NCBI GenBank assembly: GCA_037447655.1
Contig: JBBHKE010000182.1
Coordinates: forward strand, 1-59,144
DNA from: Zygnema cylindricum
Taxonomy: Eukaryota > Streptophyta > Zygnematophyceae > Zygnematales > Zygnemataceae
Direction of reading: 5' to 3'
Length of the DNA: 59,144 nucleotides
A program made the position numbers and the translations under genes. Positions 32,747-44,865 of this stretch are shown one piece after another. Each line of letters starts with the position of its first letter. The stretch's first letter is position 1. Below the pieces are notes generated by a model. It worked only from the letters and a program-made list of their open reading frames with translations, was not told the origin of the DNA and made no database searches.

Positions 32747-32957
32747 AAGTGAACGGACAATTTGCAAAAACTGTACGGTAAAACTGTTGTTTTGTACGAA
32801 AAAAGTACGGACTTTGATGAAAAGATTAGTTGCACTTCGTAGTACTTTTTGTCCGGTAAACTGAACAAAAAATTATGGGAAAAGTACAGAATTGCACCGA
32901 AAATGTACGGACTATGACGAAAAGAGACGGGAGCTGTAGGGAAAATGTACAAATTGT

Positions 32958-33782
32958 CAGTGTTGGGTATTGAGGACCGTTTGTCGATATTCGATATATA
33001 TCGAGTTTTAGGTACCCGATAATCGATACATCGCTTCGATATATCGAATTTCAAATTATCGCGATATATCGTATCGCTGAAATATCGAAGCTTTAAAAAA
33101 AAAAAAAAAATCTCACAGGTTATCAAAGTCACGTGACTTCTGACAAAGTGACTGTAAAATCTTTGCCGGAAAGAAATACGGTTTTTTCCTGAAAGTCAAC
33201 AGATTGAAGGAGATCTATGAGGTACATTGATGAGGTACACTTGTGAAGTACACGTACGTGATACGCAAGTACGATTTTCTAGACGAAAAAGGTCGGTTTC
33301 CAGATATTTGATGATTTTTTAGATTTGATAGTCAGCTTACGTGGAATCACTCATATCAGAACACGTATGTAAAACTTATTTACAAACGATACTTGATGTA
33401 CCCGAGGCCTCTATAATACATAAATTTTGTTGTCCGTACTATTACAGAGACCTCCTTGTGTAACCATACCCCAAATAAGTAATCATTAAAATTATAGAAT
33501 TAGTATTTTTTTGTCGGTTACATTTTGCAGCGTCTACCTTTAAGTCACGGAACGAAAATCATGACGTAAGTGGCGTATTAGACAATTTGACTTTTTCGCT
33601 AAAATAACATATTATGTAAAAAAATAAAAATATTCAATTTAAAAAATACTATGCATCGCGATATATATCGCGATAATTTATGTTGGTCTCGGTACGATAT
33701 ATCGAGGATTCTTGTCGATCGATGTTAGATAAATCGAATATCGAGATTATCGCGATTTTAATTTACCCGATACCCAACACTA
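32958..33782. mobile_element. hAT-type MITE, family C (CAGTGTTGGGTAT ends)
   Basis: Inverted ends CAGTGTTGGGTAT / ATACCCAACACTA. Flanks CAAATTGT and CAAACTGC differ by two C-to-T type changes, consistent with an old 8-bp duplication. Other family-A copies read continuously through this site. Both subterminal zones are packed with ATATATCG/CGATATAT words, including CGCGATATATATCGCG near 33658. Confidence 0.75.
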
Positions 33783-34019
33783 CAAACTGCGGTTTACGTA
33801 AAATTCATTTTTGTTTACATGTACGGAATAGTACGGACATAAATACATTAACGATTTTTACATTTTTTTCAAACGTTAAATGCGTTCATTACGTATAATT
33901 TGTCGCGATTGAATCGTTCGCACTAAACGGTGTGAATAACTATGAAAAAAACGTACGGCGTCCAGTAAACACCCCAATTTTCCTCTAATGGAAGACCACC
34001 CTTGCGTCGGCACTGTTAG

Positions 34020-35205
34020 GGTTGATATTTGATTATTTTCTAGGTCTTTATTAGGATAGAAAAAGCGCAGAGGCAGTCTGCCTCTGACTCCCTTCTCCAA
34101 GCCCCCACACTTGTTGTAGTCACTAAAGGCTGGAAAGGGAGCTAGAGCCATGGCTGCCTAAGCTCTCTAAAGAACCAGGTGTAGATAAATGGTAGGTTTA
34201 CTAAAATGGATATTGACGGATCCAGGAATTGATCCTGGAACCGACCGTCCGTCATGATTCCGTTAGATGGTAGCTTTGTCCGTTAAGCTTAGGACTAATG
34301 CTAGTACACACGGGGTTTGATATGTATTTAAATAGTTAGAAGTACACTAGTTCATTTAACGGGAAATATAAACGTAGTACATAATTAAAGTTATAGATAG
34401 TACAGAGTACGGTTTTATGCATTGTATGAAACAGATATCGCGCATTTGTTTCGAACGCGAAACAAATACCGCGCGGTTATTTTCAACAGCTAAAAATATA
34501 GCCGGATTTGATCGGACGGCCACGATAGGCCCCGCGATCGCGGGATATGTACTTTTGGCGTTTTACGGCCATCGCCACGTCAAGTGACACGTGGCACGTC
34601 AACAATGGATTGCAGCGAATCCGGAGATTACGGGAACAAATAGGGATATGACATGTGTCGACATTTCGGCCATATCGTACGATGCTCGTAGAGAAAGTAC
34701 ACCGACACCTGTACTTTTCTATACAGTACAGTAAAGTGATTGGTGCCGTACGTCAGTAGATAGTGTCTTAGAGTGAGAATAGGATTTAGAACTTTTGGGT
34801 AGGTAGTCCCCTCTCCCATAGAGCATCTTATATAAAAGGCAAACTTTGGCCAGCCATAACGATTAATTTACTTGACCATTTTCAGTGATTCTTTTTGCTG
34901 CGGACTCAGGGGAGTCCAGGCTACACAGGGGTGTAATCGGTCAAGGTTTTTGCCTACCAGGGTGGCTGCATTTCTAAGGGAAAGTCAAAGTGGGTGAATG
35001 TGTCCAAAACTCATATTCTAACTTTGCATTCTGTGGTGGAACTGAGCACACAGAAAGTGTTATTTCACAGGGGTGAATCTATAATGGGTTTTTGATTGTC
35101 AAGGGGTTAGTCATTTGGGTTTATATCAACTTGGAGTCGGCACTATCTAGATTAGCTTCTTTTGGAACTGCGATTTCTGTGGGCAATGGAGCACACAAAG
35201 TTTTA
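34020..35205 (+). repeat. solo LTR of the copia-2 family
   Basis: 1186 bp from GGTTGATATTTG (family TGTTGATATTTG) to CAAAGTTTTA (family AAAGTTTCA). GTTAG flanks both sides (34015-34019 and 35206-35210), a perfect 5-bp duplication. A solo LTR forms by recombination between the two LTRs of a full element. Contains the conserved antisense hairpin at 34214-34254. Confidence 0.88.
34214..34254 (-). other. conserved two-tier hairpin in LTR
   Basis: Outer stem TGACGGA/TCCGTCA and inner stem CCAGG/CCTGG around AATTGAT. The inner arm resembles a tRNA T-arm. Equivalent hairpins are found in the LTRs at 50332-50374, 53494-53536 and 54988-55034. Confidence 0.6.
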
Positions 35206-35711
35206 GTTAGCTTTTGTTTTATCCTGTGCGATACTCATCGAAATCTCTCGATTAAAAATTATTCTTGTTTATTCGTGAAATTGTACGAAAGTTGGTGGAT
35301 AATTATACTTTATGTACTTTGGTGTTGGGTGGTAGAGCTAATCATTCTAACTCGTGTGAGTGGATTTTGATTGAAAACCATGAGATTGTCTAGTTATCAG
35401 CTGCTGGCGTCTTGCCACGTGGTATATCTGATTCTGATTTCAAGTAAGGTTTACGGCTGTAACCGGCCTTTAATGCACAATATGTCCTTAAAACTTTTTC
35501 CCGAAATTTGTATTCTCGATGAAATTGTGTTTTTTTTTTGCGAGCGTCTGCCGCTTACTATTTTCGGGTGTAAACAACGTAGTACTTACGGAAGACGAAA
35601 ATGGGAGGTCATCATTGTCACGTACTCATACTCAACTCGTAATGAATAAATAATATTGTTGCATTCACACTAGAAATGGATAATGAATGAGATGAGGAAA
35701 TGAATGTTATG

Positions 35712-36199
35712 TTTACGGTAACAAAATTGCAACAACCACACGTAAATAAAAGTTGTTGAGCACAATCACTTTCTCACTTTACGTGAACTCCATTGTGAGA
35801 ACACATGTTGGCTTTTAACTTAGCCGCAAAATTTAACTTTAATTGCAAATCAGTACATTGAACCTAAACGCAAATTGAAAATGACGCGACATGAAACCTC
35901 TCAAAACTTTAGTACTAAAAGTCTTGTACCGATAAATTAAATTGCACGAAATTAATATATACTTCGTACACTATAATGAAACAAACCCGCGTAAAAGTAC
36001 CAAATTAAATAAAAAAAATGTGAGTCGTCACGCGCGACCAAATCAAGCTACGCTATTTACAATTCGCTATTAAATTTCAATTTTGCGGCTAAATTAAAAG
36101 CCAACACGCGCTCTCACAGTGGAGTTTATGTAAAGTGAGAAAGTGACAGTGCGCAACACTTTTATTTACATGTGGTTGCCGCAGTCTTGTAACGGTAAA
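35712..36199. mobile_element. foldback MITE with long inverted ends
   Basis: About 150 bases at each end are inverted copies: TTTACGGTAACA...GCAACAACCACACGTAAATAAAAG on the left matches the complement of CTTTTATTTACATGTGGTTGC...GTAACGGTAAA on the right, as do CACTTTCTCACTTTAC and GTTGGCTTTTAA. The central region is about 190 bases. I see no clear target duplication, so the superfamily is unknown. Confidence 0.75.
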
Positions 36200-36589
36200 C
36201 CTTCGCTGGCTGTGTGAATTTGTTGATTTTATTTTGACGGTTTCGCAAGCGCAGCATAATTTTAACCGATTGTAACAATGTTTTGAAAGTGAAAGTTGTT
36301 CAACTAACCGACCATCAAATTTAAACTCACGGTTTTTTATTTGTACCAATGTGTACTTAAAACATACAATCTTTGACAAAGGTGACGTAAGTGACCGTTC
36401 GCAACCAGAATAGTCACTACCATGATCAATTCTCAAAGAATATTAGGGTTGAATTCCATCAGACGAAAAGTGCGGTTCGTTACTGGACGTTGTACGTTTT
36501 TGTATTGCGCCGTACCAGGCCGTACCTTTTTTTTTTTTGTTAGACGAAATATCGTTATTGGAAAGCTGTCGGGAAGCTCCAATGATGTA

Positions 36590-37180
36590 GGCGTAATTAC
36601 TTGCCGTTGGATATTCCACTTTTTCAGATCCGCGAAGCAATCGCGCACATCATCTAGTGTGAAGATACACTCCTCGCGAGGAGAGTTGCTCGATACTGGG
36701 TTGTGTACCATTGGTACACGTGAAAATGCAAAAAAAAATTCGCTTTGAACAAGCGATCATAGGTCTACACGTCGTACATGCCATGTGCCTACGTCGTACA
36801 GTCCATGTGGCGCCTGCCACGCTGGATGCAGGTGAAAAAAGTTTCGCACGCTCCGTCTGACATCCACCGACATTCAAAGTTTGTCACGACCTTCAAAGTT
36901 TGCCGCGTCTTTTTGCCATTCCGTTTCGAAATTTTGATTTCCATTTTCAAAATCAAAAATGTGGCTGCAAACTTTACGTACGAATCACTAACTACCTCCG
37001 GTCGTACACATATTTCGTTCTGACTTTCCGTTTGAAGATTTTCTTTAAGATTTTCAAAATCTGAACTCTAACCTACTTGGCGCCAATCATAATTGAGGAA
37101 GGTTTGTTACTGGCCCGACAAAATGGAAAAGTCTTCCAGTAAACGATGCCAATAGAATTTTCCGTACATTTACTGGGACC
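36590..37180 (-). repeat. dispersed repeat R, copy 2 (inverted)
   Basis: Reverse complement of the 30555-31110 repeat over most of its length. Here TGCCATGTGCCTACGTCGTAC and GGGACCGCC are clear. Very rich in CGTAC/GTACG words. Confidence 0.65.
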
Positions 37181-37305
37181 GCCTAATGGAATTCTACCCT
37201 TAGTACGAAAATTTCGGCGTACAATAAACAACCTTACTTTTTCGCTAATGAAATATTACCTTTTTACAACTCCTTTGCCTAACAAACATGTATGGAATTA
37301 CAGTA

Positions 37306-37863
37306 CACCGTCAATCGCTATTAGAGTATATAACGCCAACTCGGTGCCCTTTTTTCAAAAAAAAAAACCCGAAAATCCAATCCATAATTCTATTTTTTCC
37401 ATTATTTTAATTAGTTTTTTTTTCAATTAGCGTTAATAATGGAAGTACACTGTGATGGAAATAGTGTGGCGTACGGACATGATATTTTCGTACGAAATGG
37501 TACTTTTTGAATTACAAAGGCATAATAAGACACTTAACATTATTGCGCACACATGTGAATGTGCACTGGAAGAAAGAGATGCAAACTCGTCGACAAAAAT
37601 CACGTTCTCAAATGTTTGTCTGTCGACCGTGTGAACAGTGCGACGGCGTACGAATTGTCAGATTTTGTACGAATACACATATTACTGTAGACATTGAAAT
37701 GGCGGGTATGTAACTATTTATTATTCAGGACAACCCAAATTACAGTTAGGGATTAATTAGTATATATATATTTAAAAAAAAAAAAAAAATTCCGATTAGT
37801 GTTAATAACACTAAATATTTTTTTACGCTATTTATTCCTTTACTCCAATAGCGATTGACGGTG
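37306..37863. mobile_element. Tc1/mariner-like MITE (family M), copy 2
   Basis: Inverted ends CACCGTCAATCGCTATTAGA / CCAATAGCGATTGACGGTG flanked by TA (37304-37305, 37864-37865). At 558 bp it is longer than the other copies and contains AATTAGCGTTAATAATGG-type inner repeats, suggesting a nested or composite copy. Confidence 0.75.
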
Positions 37864-38109
37864 TAGTTAATGCATTTCCCATGGTGAAATGATCCCGCTC
37901 TATCTCCGTACAATTTAAATCAAAATCCTTAATAGCATTCCGAGATTCCCCACACTTCATTGAAAGTACGACCTATGAAACAGAATTTCCAAACAGCTTG
38001 TTTGCGACAGGAAAAAATCTTAAGTGATCTTCTTCAGATCTCAGCCTATACGTGTCACGATCCACCAGGCTGTTTAACAACACGTGGCGTAAGCGGTTGC
38101 TGGATTATG

Positions 38110-38249
38110 AATCTGACGGTTGCGATTGAAATCCAAGATACTCACCTTCCGATTTGCGGTCTCCGTGTAAAAGTCGGACAAGTGTGTACGGATAAAAAAT
38201 GTTTTGAAGTGACGAAAATTTCATTAAACACTAATAGCGATACACGGTG
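38110..38249. mobile_element. Tc1/mariner-like MITE (family M), truncated half
   Basis: One end only, CTAATAGCGATACACGGTG followed by TA. Read inward it matches the interior of the copy at 40145-40360 (TACACACTTGTCCGA, GAGACCGC, CGCAACCGTC). The opposite end is missing. Confidence 0.6.
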
Positions 38250-38824
38250 TAGTTTTCGAGCTCCCATTACGGTATGGGTCGTCCGATATAGCCGAGCCGA
38301 AAATCAACGAATAATATTTACCTGTACTTTGTGTCGTACAATTGAAACCAGCTGTAAGATAAAACTACTTTGACTTTCTCCGAGTCCTAATAATCGTCAC
38401 GGATCCCCATCACGATAGTCAAGCTGTCAGTCTTGAGCTGCCTGATCTTGAGATACGTTATCTAATCAGATTTGTACGTCAGATTTCCATCGCAGATATG
38501 TCACATGGCCATATGTCACGCTGTCGTGATTTTAAAGTTCAAGCATCCAGCGCGGAAAAGATAACCGTTTTTATGGAGTCGTAAAGTTAACATTCCTATA
38601 CGAAAGCGTGACATACTGCAGCATGTACAAAATGGAGATTCGACCTCCTTGATAAGATCGCCACAGTACAGCTGGAAGTCGGTTGAGCGTGACCATCAGA
38701 AAGTACATTTCTGCACCTACGTGGGACAATCCTATGACACCTCTTTCGTACGGCGCGTCTTTTACTTGTTATTGGCGGTCAATCTTGGTGTACACGAAAC
38801 CCTTAACTTCTCCTCCCTAAAAAG

Positions 38825-39610
38825 TAGTGTTGTGTATCGGTAAAAAACTCATCGCGATAACACCGATACCGATAGGTATCGGTTATCGAACGGTCAGAGG
38901 TTCCGATATATTGGTATAGGACCAACAAATTCCATATCGGCGATAACTTTATAAAAATATAGTATGCATAGAATAGTACTATATAACATACTGTATTATA
39001 TAATTTTCATTATATAGCGTGGAATGCCACGTATAAGAATTTGTTCCGCGTATCTATTTAACTGAAAATCTTTACGGACAGCGCTGCACATAAACGTCGA
39101 CAAATATAAGTTAATACTTTATTGTTATAAAACTATACTATCGAAACGAAAAAAATAAAATACATTGTAAAATTTCTGAATCAAACTTTTTCCAAAAAAA
39201 GACGAACAGACTGAAAGAAGCAGACGAACACACCTGTCAGACTGCCGCCATTTCCAGACGCCATATTTTGAAAATTCTGGCAGCAGGAATTTTGAAAACC
39301 CCCTTAAATTAGGAATAATGATGGAAAATTCGCGATTTTTTACCGGAATCGGGAGTAAGGGGGTCCGCTGCGCGTCCGGGGAATACGACGTACAGTTGCG
39401 TGTACAGGCCGTACATTTATCTGTACGGTCCGTACAGATATCGCCGATAGTTATCGTTATCGGCATTATCGCCGATAAGTACCCGATATTATCGGCTACT
39501 TATCGGCGATAAGACCGATGTCGATATATCGTACCAATATATCGATTATCGGGAACCCGAAAAAAGGTCCATATCGGTTATCGGTAAATCCTTACCGATA
39601 CACAACACTA
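38825..39610. mobile_element. hAT-type MITE, family D (TAGTGTTGTGTATCGGTAA ends)
   Basis: Perfect 19-bp inverted ends TAGTGTTGTGTATCGGTAA. Flanks CTAAAAAG (38817-38824) and CTAAAAAA (39611-39618), 7/8 match. 786 bp. Both subterminal zones are dense with CCGATA/TATCGG and the palindrome TTATCGGCGATAA. No transposase. Confidence 0.88.
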
Positions 39611-40144
39611 CTAAAAAAGACGCACTCCGGTACGGCTATTTCTCATTCGCACGTGCGGATGTCACATTCACAAGTCACCGTACATGTAAACGATCAATTT
39701 TTTCTCGGAAACCTTTGCTGTAATCGTGCCTTGGCACAAAACAAGAAATCGAAATGCTTTGTCGTTTTTGCATCTAAATAGTATGACCAACAACGGTACT
39801 GAGCCCCCAATATAGCAATAAATCCTCAACATGTTACGCCCGTATCCGTTTTAGTGCGAAAGGTAATCATTAAAAAAAACCCATATCGCGTAAAGGAACT
39901 CTTGTCGCTCGCCTTCCCCGCCTTCACAAGTCACGGGCACGTGACTTCTGCTTTTCCAGCTGGAATTCACGACAAATCTTACTTTTTGTACGAAATCGCA
40001 AGCTTACGCAATCTTTTGCCCCCATGTGGAGTCACACGAGGCAAAAAATTACGGATCGAAAGGTACGGGTCAAAAGGTACGGATCCAAAAGTACGGATCA
40101 GAAGGTACGTCCGGAACCACACGCGCACACGTCGATCTATACTA

Positions 40145-40360
40145 CACCGTGTACCGCTATGAGTGTTAATATTGTTTTTGCCACTTAAAACATATTTTCT
40201 ACGTACACACTTGTCCGATTTTCAATTTGAGACCGCCAATCGGAAGCTGGGAACCTTACCTTTCAATCGTAACCGTCAAATCTACAGTACGACATGTATG
40301 TACGGAGAAAAAATGTTTTAAGTGGCCAAAAAATATCGACACTAATAGCGGTACACGGTG
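40145..40360. mobile_element. Tc1/mariner-like MITE (family M), copy 3
   Basis: 216 bp with inverted ends CACCGTGTACCGCTATGAGT / CTAATAGCGGTACACGGTG and TA on both sides (40143-40144, 40361-40362). Confidence 0.85.
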
Positions 40361-40602
40361 TAGTGTTCGGATCTTAAATGCTCCTCGCATCCCGCACCGA
40401 CAAAGGTAGCTTTACGACCGTAGGAAATCGAGTATCGCGTATCCATTCGAACGTATCTCGTCTTAAACCGACGAAGGTGCAGAAGCACAAGCAATCGCGA
40501 TCAGATCGAGGCAGAAAGCAAGGAAGGGGAGGAGCGAGGAAGGGAAGGAGAAAGCAAAGAAGAGGAGAGGAGGAGTGAGTTTAGAGGAATTGAAACGATA
40601 AA

Positions 40603-40847
40603 ATGGAGGAAGGAAGAGCTGATGTGGAACAGCGAACGAATAGAGACGCTAGGCTGGAAATGGAGGGATGGATTCTGGGGAGGGAAAGAGAAGAGGAAGG
40701 AGGAGACGACGTTTTTAGGAGAATTCTGGCTTTGAATGTGTGGAGGGACGGTCTTCGAGGAGGTGGGAAGTCAACAGATATTTTTTTAATTCAGCAAATT
40801 TTCAGTTTTTCGATGTTTATTTGTCCTCCTATATGAGAGATTAGAAG

Positions 40848-40920
<73 letters not shown>

Positions 40921-42353
40921 TACTAGATTTCTTTGGATGCAGAACATCTTCAGGTCATGCAAATGTGCCACGTGTCAGCCTCCCCTTCCCCCGATAAAAG
41001 TCCAGCTATTTCTCTCCTTGAACAGCAGCCTTCGGCCACTAGAAGTCCAAATTCTTCTGGCTCACCCCTACGCCGCGGGCTGGCGCTTACGACAACGCAT
41101 TTATCTCTGACAGCTGACAGCTGTCGCCTCACAATAGCCTCTGTGGAAACTTCCTGTGGCAGCCTGGCAGAGGCTCAGGAACAAATGGGAAAACTGCCAG
41201 CTGGCAGTGTCGGGGAAGAACGGTTTGAGTGGGTTTCCTTCTTCAGTTTTGAACTCTCTAGTTCTGAGAGAGGGATATTCCCTCCCAGAAAATATTTTTT
41301 GAGGGATGATGTGGAGTTGGATATTCTTCCCTCTTTATTATGCCCTTCCTTGTAAGTTTTACCATCGTAACCATTACTTCTAAGTACTTATTGACTCAAA
41401 ATGACAAACTTCCCATTTGCCGGCCGGTAACTCTTAACCAACATTCACAAACTACCTATCTTATATTTGTCAATGACGGCCTTTTCATCTCAAAAGTTAC
41501 TTGATCCTCCACATAGAAAATCTACTCCGTTTCTGAAATTCCTCAGCTGTTAAGTGACTGAAAGTGAGCATTCCTGTTAGAATAAGGTATATATACATCT
41601 TTTTTCTTTGTCTTTTTTGGTTTTTTTCTGGGTCTTTTCTTTCTCAGAAACCCTCTTTTACATAGGATTCCCCCATTGGCTAGTTCTCTCGGCCAAGTGG
41701 AAAGAGTTCTTCAACTTCGTCGACAGCGTTTCGAGGCTGTCCTCCTCAGAAGGAGGCTCCTATTGGCTGTCAGAGAAGGACACGTGGAAGACCCACCAGA
41801 AATTGAGGAATCATCTGCTACTACTTCACAAAAAAAGAGAGCAATTACGGAGTACAGGCAACAAGATGATTCATTAGAACGGAGGAAGAGGAGTTTAACA
41901 ATATACATGCGAGAAGACGGTACTTTGGGGGAGAGTTCCAATAATGTGGAAGGTCTCTTTCACAATCCGCAAGAGGTGAAAAGAGAGCTTGAGAGGGAAC
42001 TTGGGATACTTTTAAATCGACACCATAATTCCTGTGGATGGATGGTTAGTGGAGAGCTTGGGGAAAACGACGAGTGTACGGGAGATTCAGATGATGCTAT
42101 GGCACATAAAACTTCAGACGACGGGAATATTTCTACGAAAGGTACTAAAATTGACAAGGAGTGCCATTCAAATGATAAAAATGATGACAACCTTTCAGTT
42201 AAAATGTTGTCAAATGTTGGTTATATATGCTTCTGTGCTGGAATTAAATCCCTCCAGAGCCCAATGGGCTGTCAAGTGTTAAATTCTGTTCTTAATTCCC
42301 TTCCATTACGCTTTATCCGTAATGTTAACATGACAGAATTTTTTACTTTTTGA
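40603..42353 (+). CDS. hypothetical protein, three-exon gene model
   Basis: Three open blocks join in frame through consensus splice sites. Exon 1 is 40603-40762 (ATG start, ends GAG|GTGGGA, phase 1), exon 2 is 40943-41351 (after GGATGCAG, ends CCTT|GTAAGT, phase 2) and exon 3 runs from 41648 (after TTTTCTTTCTCAG) to the stop at 42353. The product would be about 424 residues. Exon 1 is Glu/Arg-rich, exon 2 Ser-rich (SATRSPNSSGSPLRRG), and exon 3 begins with a basic amphipathic segment (VERVLQLRRQRFEAVLLRRR) followed by an acidic region. I recognise no family. The last about 45 residues look less constrained, so the true 3' end may differ. The frame match at two junctions supports a host gene, without homology to confirm it. 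Confidence 0.4.
40847..40918 (+). repeat. (TC)n(AC)n compound microsatellite
   Basis: About 40 bases of TC repeat followed by about 30 bases of AC repeat. It lies in the proposed first intron of the hypothetical gene and forms the polypyrimidine side of its acceptor region. Confidence 0.9.
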
Positions 42354-43359
42354 TGTTGGAATTTTTGAGACCGTTTATCGTTGAGTATTTTAATCATGAG
42401 AAAATATATTTTTATGTTTCACCAACAGAGATCAATTAAAGCTATATCTAATTTATCACCTCGTATTACTGTTGACAGGAGATTCAGCAGCAGATCCAAA
42501 CCAAAATAGTGGTGATATTCTGGGGACAGCAAGTCGGCCTTTATAGCATCTCTTGAAATAAAGAAGTCGACTTCAGTTCAATTGGAGACATTTTTATTCA
42601 TTAGGGTCAGCATGGGAATGTCCCATATATATTCTACTTATTGGTATCAAATGGAAGCTTGTGATTTCAACGAGGCATCACTTTCTCTCTATCCACAAAT
42701 GTTGAAGACCGAGGAGACTTCTCCATTTGGGTTGTTGTTCTGTAGAATAAACCTCATCAAGTAATGTGGTCTACAGGATGTCATTAGCCCGTTAGTGTAT
42801 TAGATTATTTAAGAGAAAGTTCATAGGTTAGAAAGGAAACCTTCAAATAAATTGAGATAACCAACTAAATTCATATTAACTTTGGAATTTTTACGATGCG
42901 CATGAAAGTTTAGTTGTCTTAATAAAGTCAGATTTTGTACGTTTCAATTGTTAAGTAAACACCAAATGTTGTGATCGAGTACATTTTGAGAACTGGTTCG
43001 GTTTCCCGAGTGTTTGCGTCACCTCTGATCAGTTAGGTTCGGTTGTTTGGATTCCGTACGTCTCGTGTCATTTGTGTTTGTAGTGATGATTGGGTACCGT
43101 GCTTTCGGTCCAGCGCACGCTTTTGCCTTTTGGTTCCCCAAGTTGTCCTAGTGTATGTTTAGCGTGCTTGTCTAATTTTGTTTTGAAGGACAACTCTTGA
43201 TATTCGTGGATGCGAAAACTACATCAAATACCAAGAGCATCTTCAACCCATCTAATAGATATCCTTACATTCCATCAATGGTATGCACAAAATGAGTACA
43301 ATTTTTACAAAGGCTTCCATGCACAAGCCAATGTGGGCACAATTAGTATGACTATATTG
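42354..43359. other. intergenic, nothing recognised
   Basis: AT-rich, only short open frames, no terminal repeats noticed. Confidence 0.4.
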
Positions 43360-43790
43360 CATCACTCGATGACGCTCCTCATATCTTTAGTGACATTGTT
43401 TTGGCGAACCTTAACTCTACTACAATCGCTCGTCTTTTGTCTCGACATGTTAGAGTGGTCGTTCGTGACACTAAAAAGGAGCGGAATGGTGTACACCGGG
43501 ATGCTGTAAACGAATTTATTAAGTGGTAATTGGAATACTTGGTTCTCTGGGCGTTGTTTTGGATGAGTCCCTCCTTGGTTGAGGTGCGTGCTCTTTCAAG
43601 AGGAGGGTCCCTTGGAGCCCCCCACGTTTCTGTCCGTACATTATTTTTATCGTCGACGTTTACATTCTTTTTATCGTTTGTACCCTCCTTTTTTTTTTTT
43701 TTATTACTATGGATCGTCGTCGTGTTACACAACTCCCTTAGCGTGCTCAACCAAGCCTAGGGGTTTAAAGGGGTTGCTTTAGTAGTTATG
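43360..43790 (+). pseudogene. fragment of the RT-1 element family (3' domain)
   Basis: SDIVLANLNSTTIARLLSRH followed by VVVRDTKKERN and later CTTPLACSTKP-like sequence aligns with GDIVLANPTST...QAAxHVGVTPRD and the LPQRAP end of RT-1 (28760-29125). No RT core is present and stops interrupt it. It is a 5'-truncated copy, as is usual for target-primed retroelements. Confidence 0.6.
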
Positions 43791-44610
43791 GGTCAACTAT
43801 GTTGATGTTTTTGTTTGGCAGTTATCCCTTTGGATATGTTATTTTGTTGTTGTTGTATGTTTGAAGTTCCTTTTGCTGTCTTTTTTTTACCTGCCAATGT
43901 TTGTGCATTACTTTCTTTCCCACGGCTATTTCCTTTCGTTTCCCTCCACCCGCGTCCGGTCTTTTGGTTTCGCTTTTACTTTTCATTTTTAGTTTTCATG
44001 TATTAAAATAGTTTATCATTGTGTTTTTTTCACAAAATGGTTATTTATACTGTAGAAAACACCCGAGAGTTTAACATTTCGTTTGGTACCAATCCTCCTA
44101 GTATAGAAAAAGTTGGTGAGCTAGTCGCGAATAAAAACCATTTGAATTGAACACCGAGAAATGGCTACCATGGTCCCATTTTGATGTTCAAAATGGAGGA
44201 TTTATAGGGCATGAAGCCTTGTGAAGAAAAAATACAACAAAAATCAAAATAGTGAAAAGTGAGAACTAGCAAAAGAAAGATCCACAAAGTGATAGGCACG
44301 ATTTTTAGCTCAATGTTCACCACGGTAAAGATATAGAAAAGGAAGATCTCAAATTAGGCAACATTACACCACATTGAATTGACATTGGAAGACATTTTGG
44401 GAAAAAATAAATTCACATTAAAAAACAGAAATAACATTGTCACCTCACCTCTTTTCTTCACTCTCATATTTCTTCCTCATAGTGTTATGTAGGTTGATTA
44501 TTATTAAATTTTTGTAGGTTTTAGTACGCTAAACTCAAAATGAAGTTAGTAACACTTTCTTTTCTTACACTAACATATTATCTACACTAATAGATATTCA
44601 TAGTGTACGG
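43791..44610. other. intergenic, nothing recognised
   Basis: T-rich continuation of the RT-1 fragment, then AT-rich sequence without genes or repeats I could define. Confidence 0.4.
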
Positions 44611-44865
44611 CAGAGGTCGCAAACGGTCAACCGAAACCGTGACCGACCGTTAACCGACCGCCCGCGCCGGATCCGGAACGGATTCGGTTGCCAAATTTTG
44701 GGGGTCGGGCGGTTACGGTCGGTTGACTCACCAGGAAAAAAAAAAACGGTCAGTTACGGTCAGTCAAACAAAAAACCATAAAAAATGAAAATTTTGTACT
44801 TTTTTTTTCCAACATTATTGTTCTTTGTACTTTTGGTATCGTGGAAGTACGTGGCATCATGATTA

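Larger units (their letters stand above)
32176..33944 (+). mobile_element. hAT-type MITE, family A, copy 5, with two nested MITEs
   Basis: Left end CGATGTTGCTCAAATTG and right end GTGTGAATAACTATG are drifted family-A ends. The flank AAAAAAAC occurs at 32168-32175 and again at 33945-33952, a perfect 8-bp duplication. It is interrupted by a family-B MITE (32290-32746) and another hAT MITE (32958-33782). Confidence 0.83.

Noticed and set aside
34020-35205. Full copia element at this locus
   Set aside because: A single LTR with a perfect 5-bp duplication and no internal region; it is a solo LTR.
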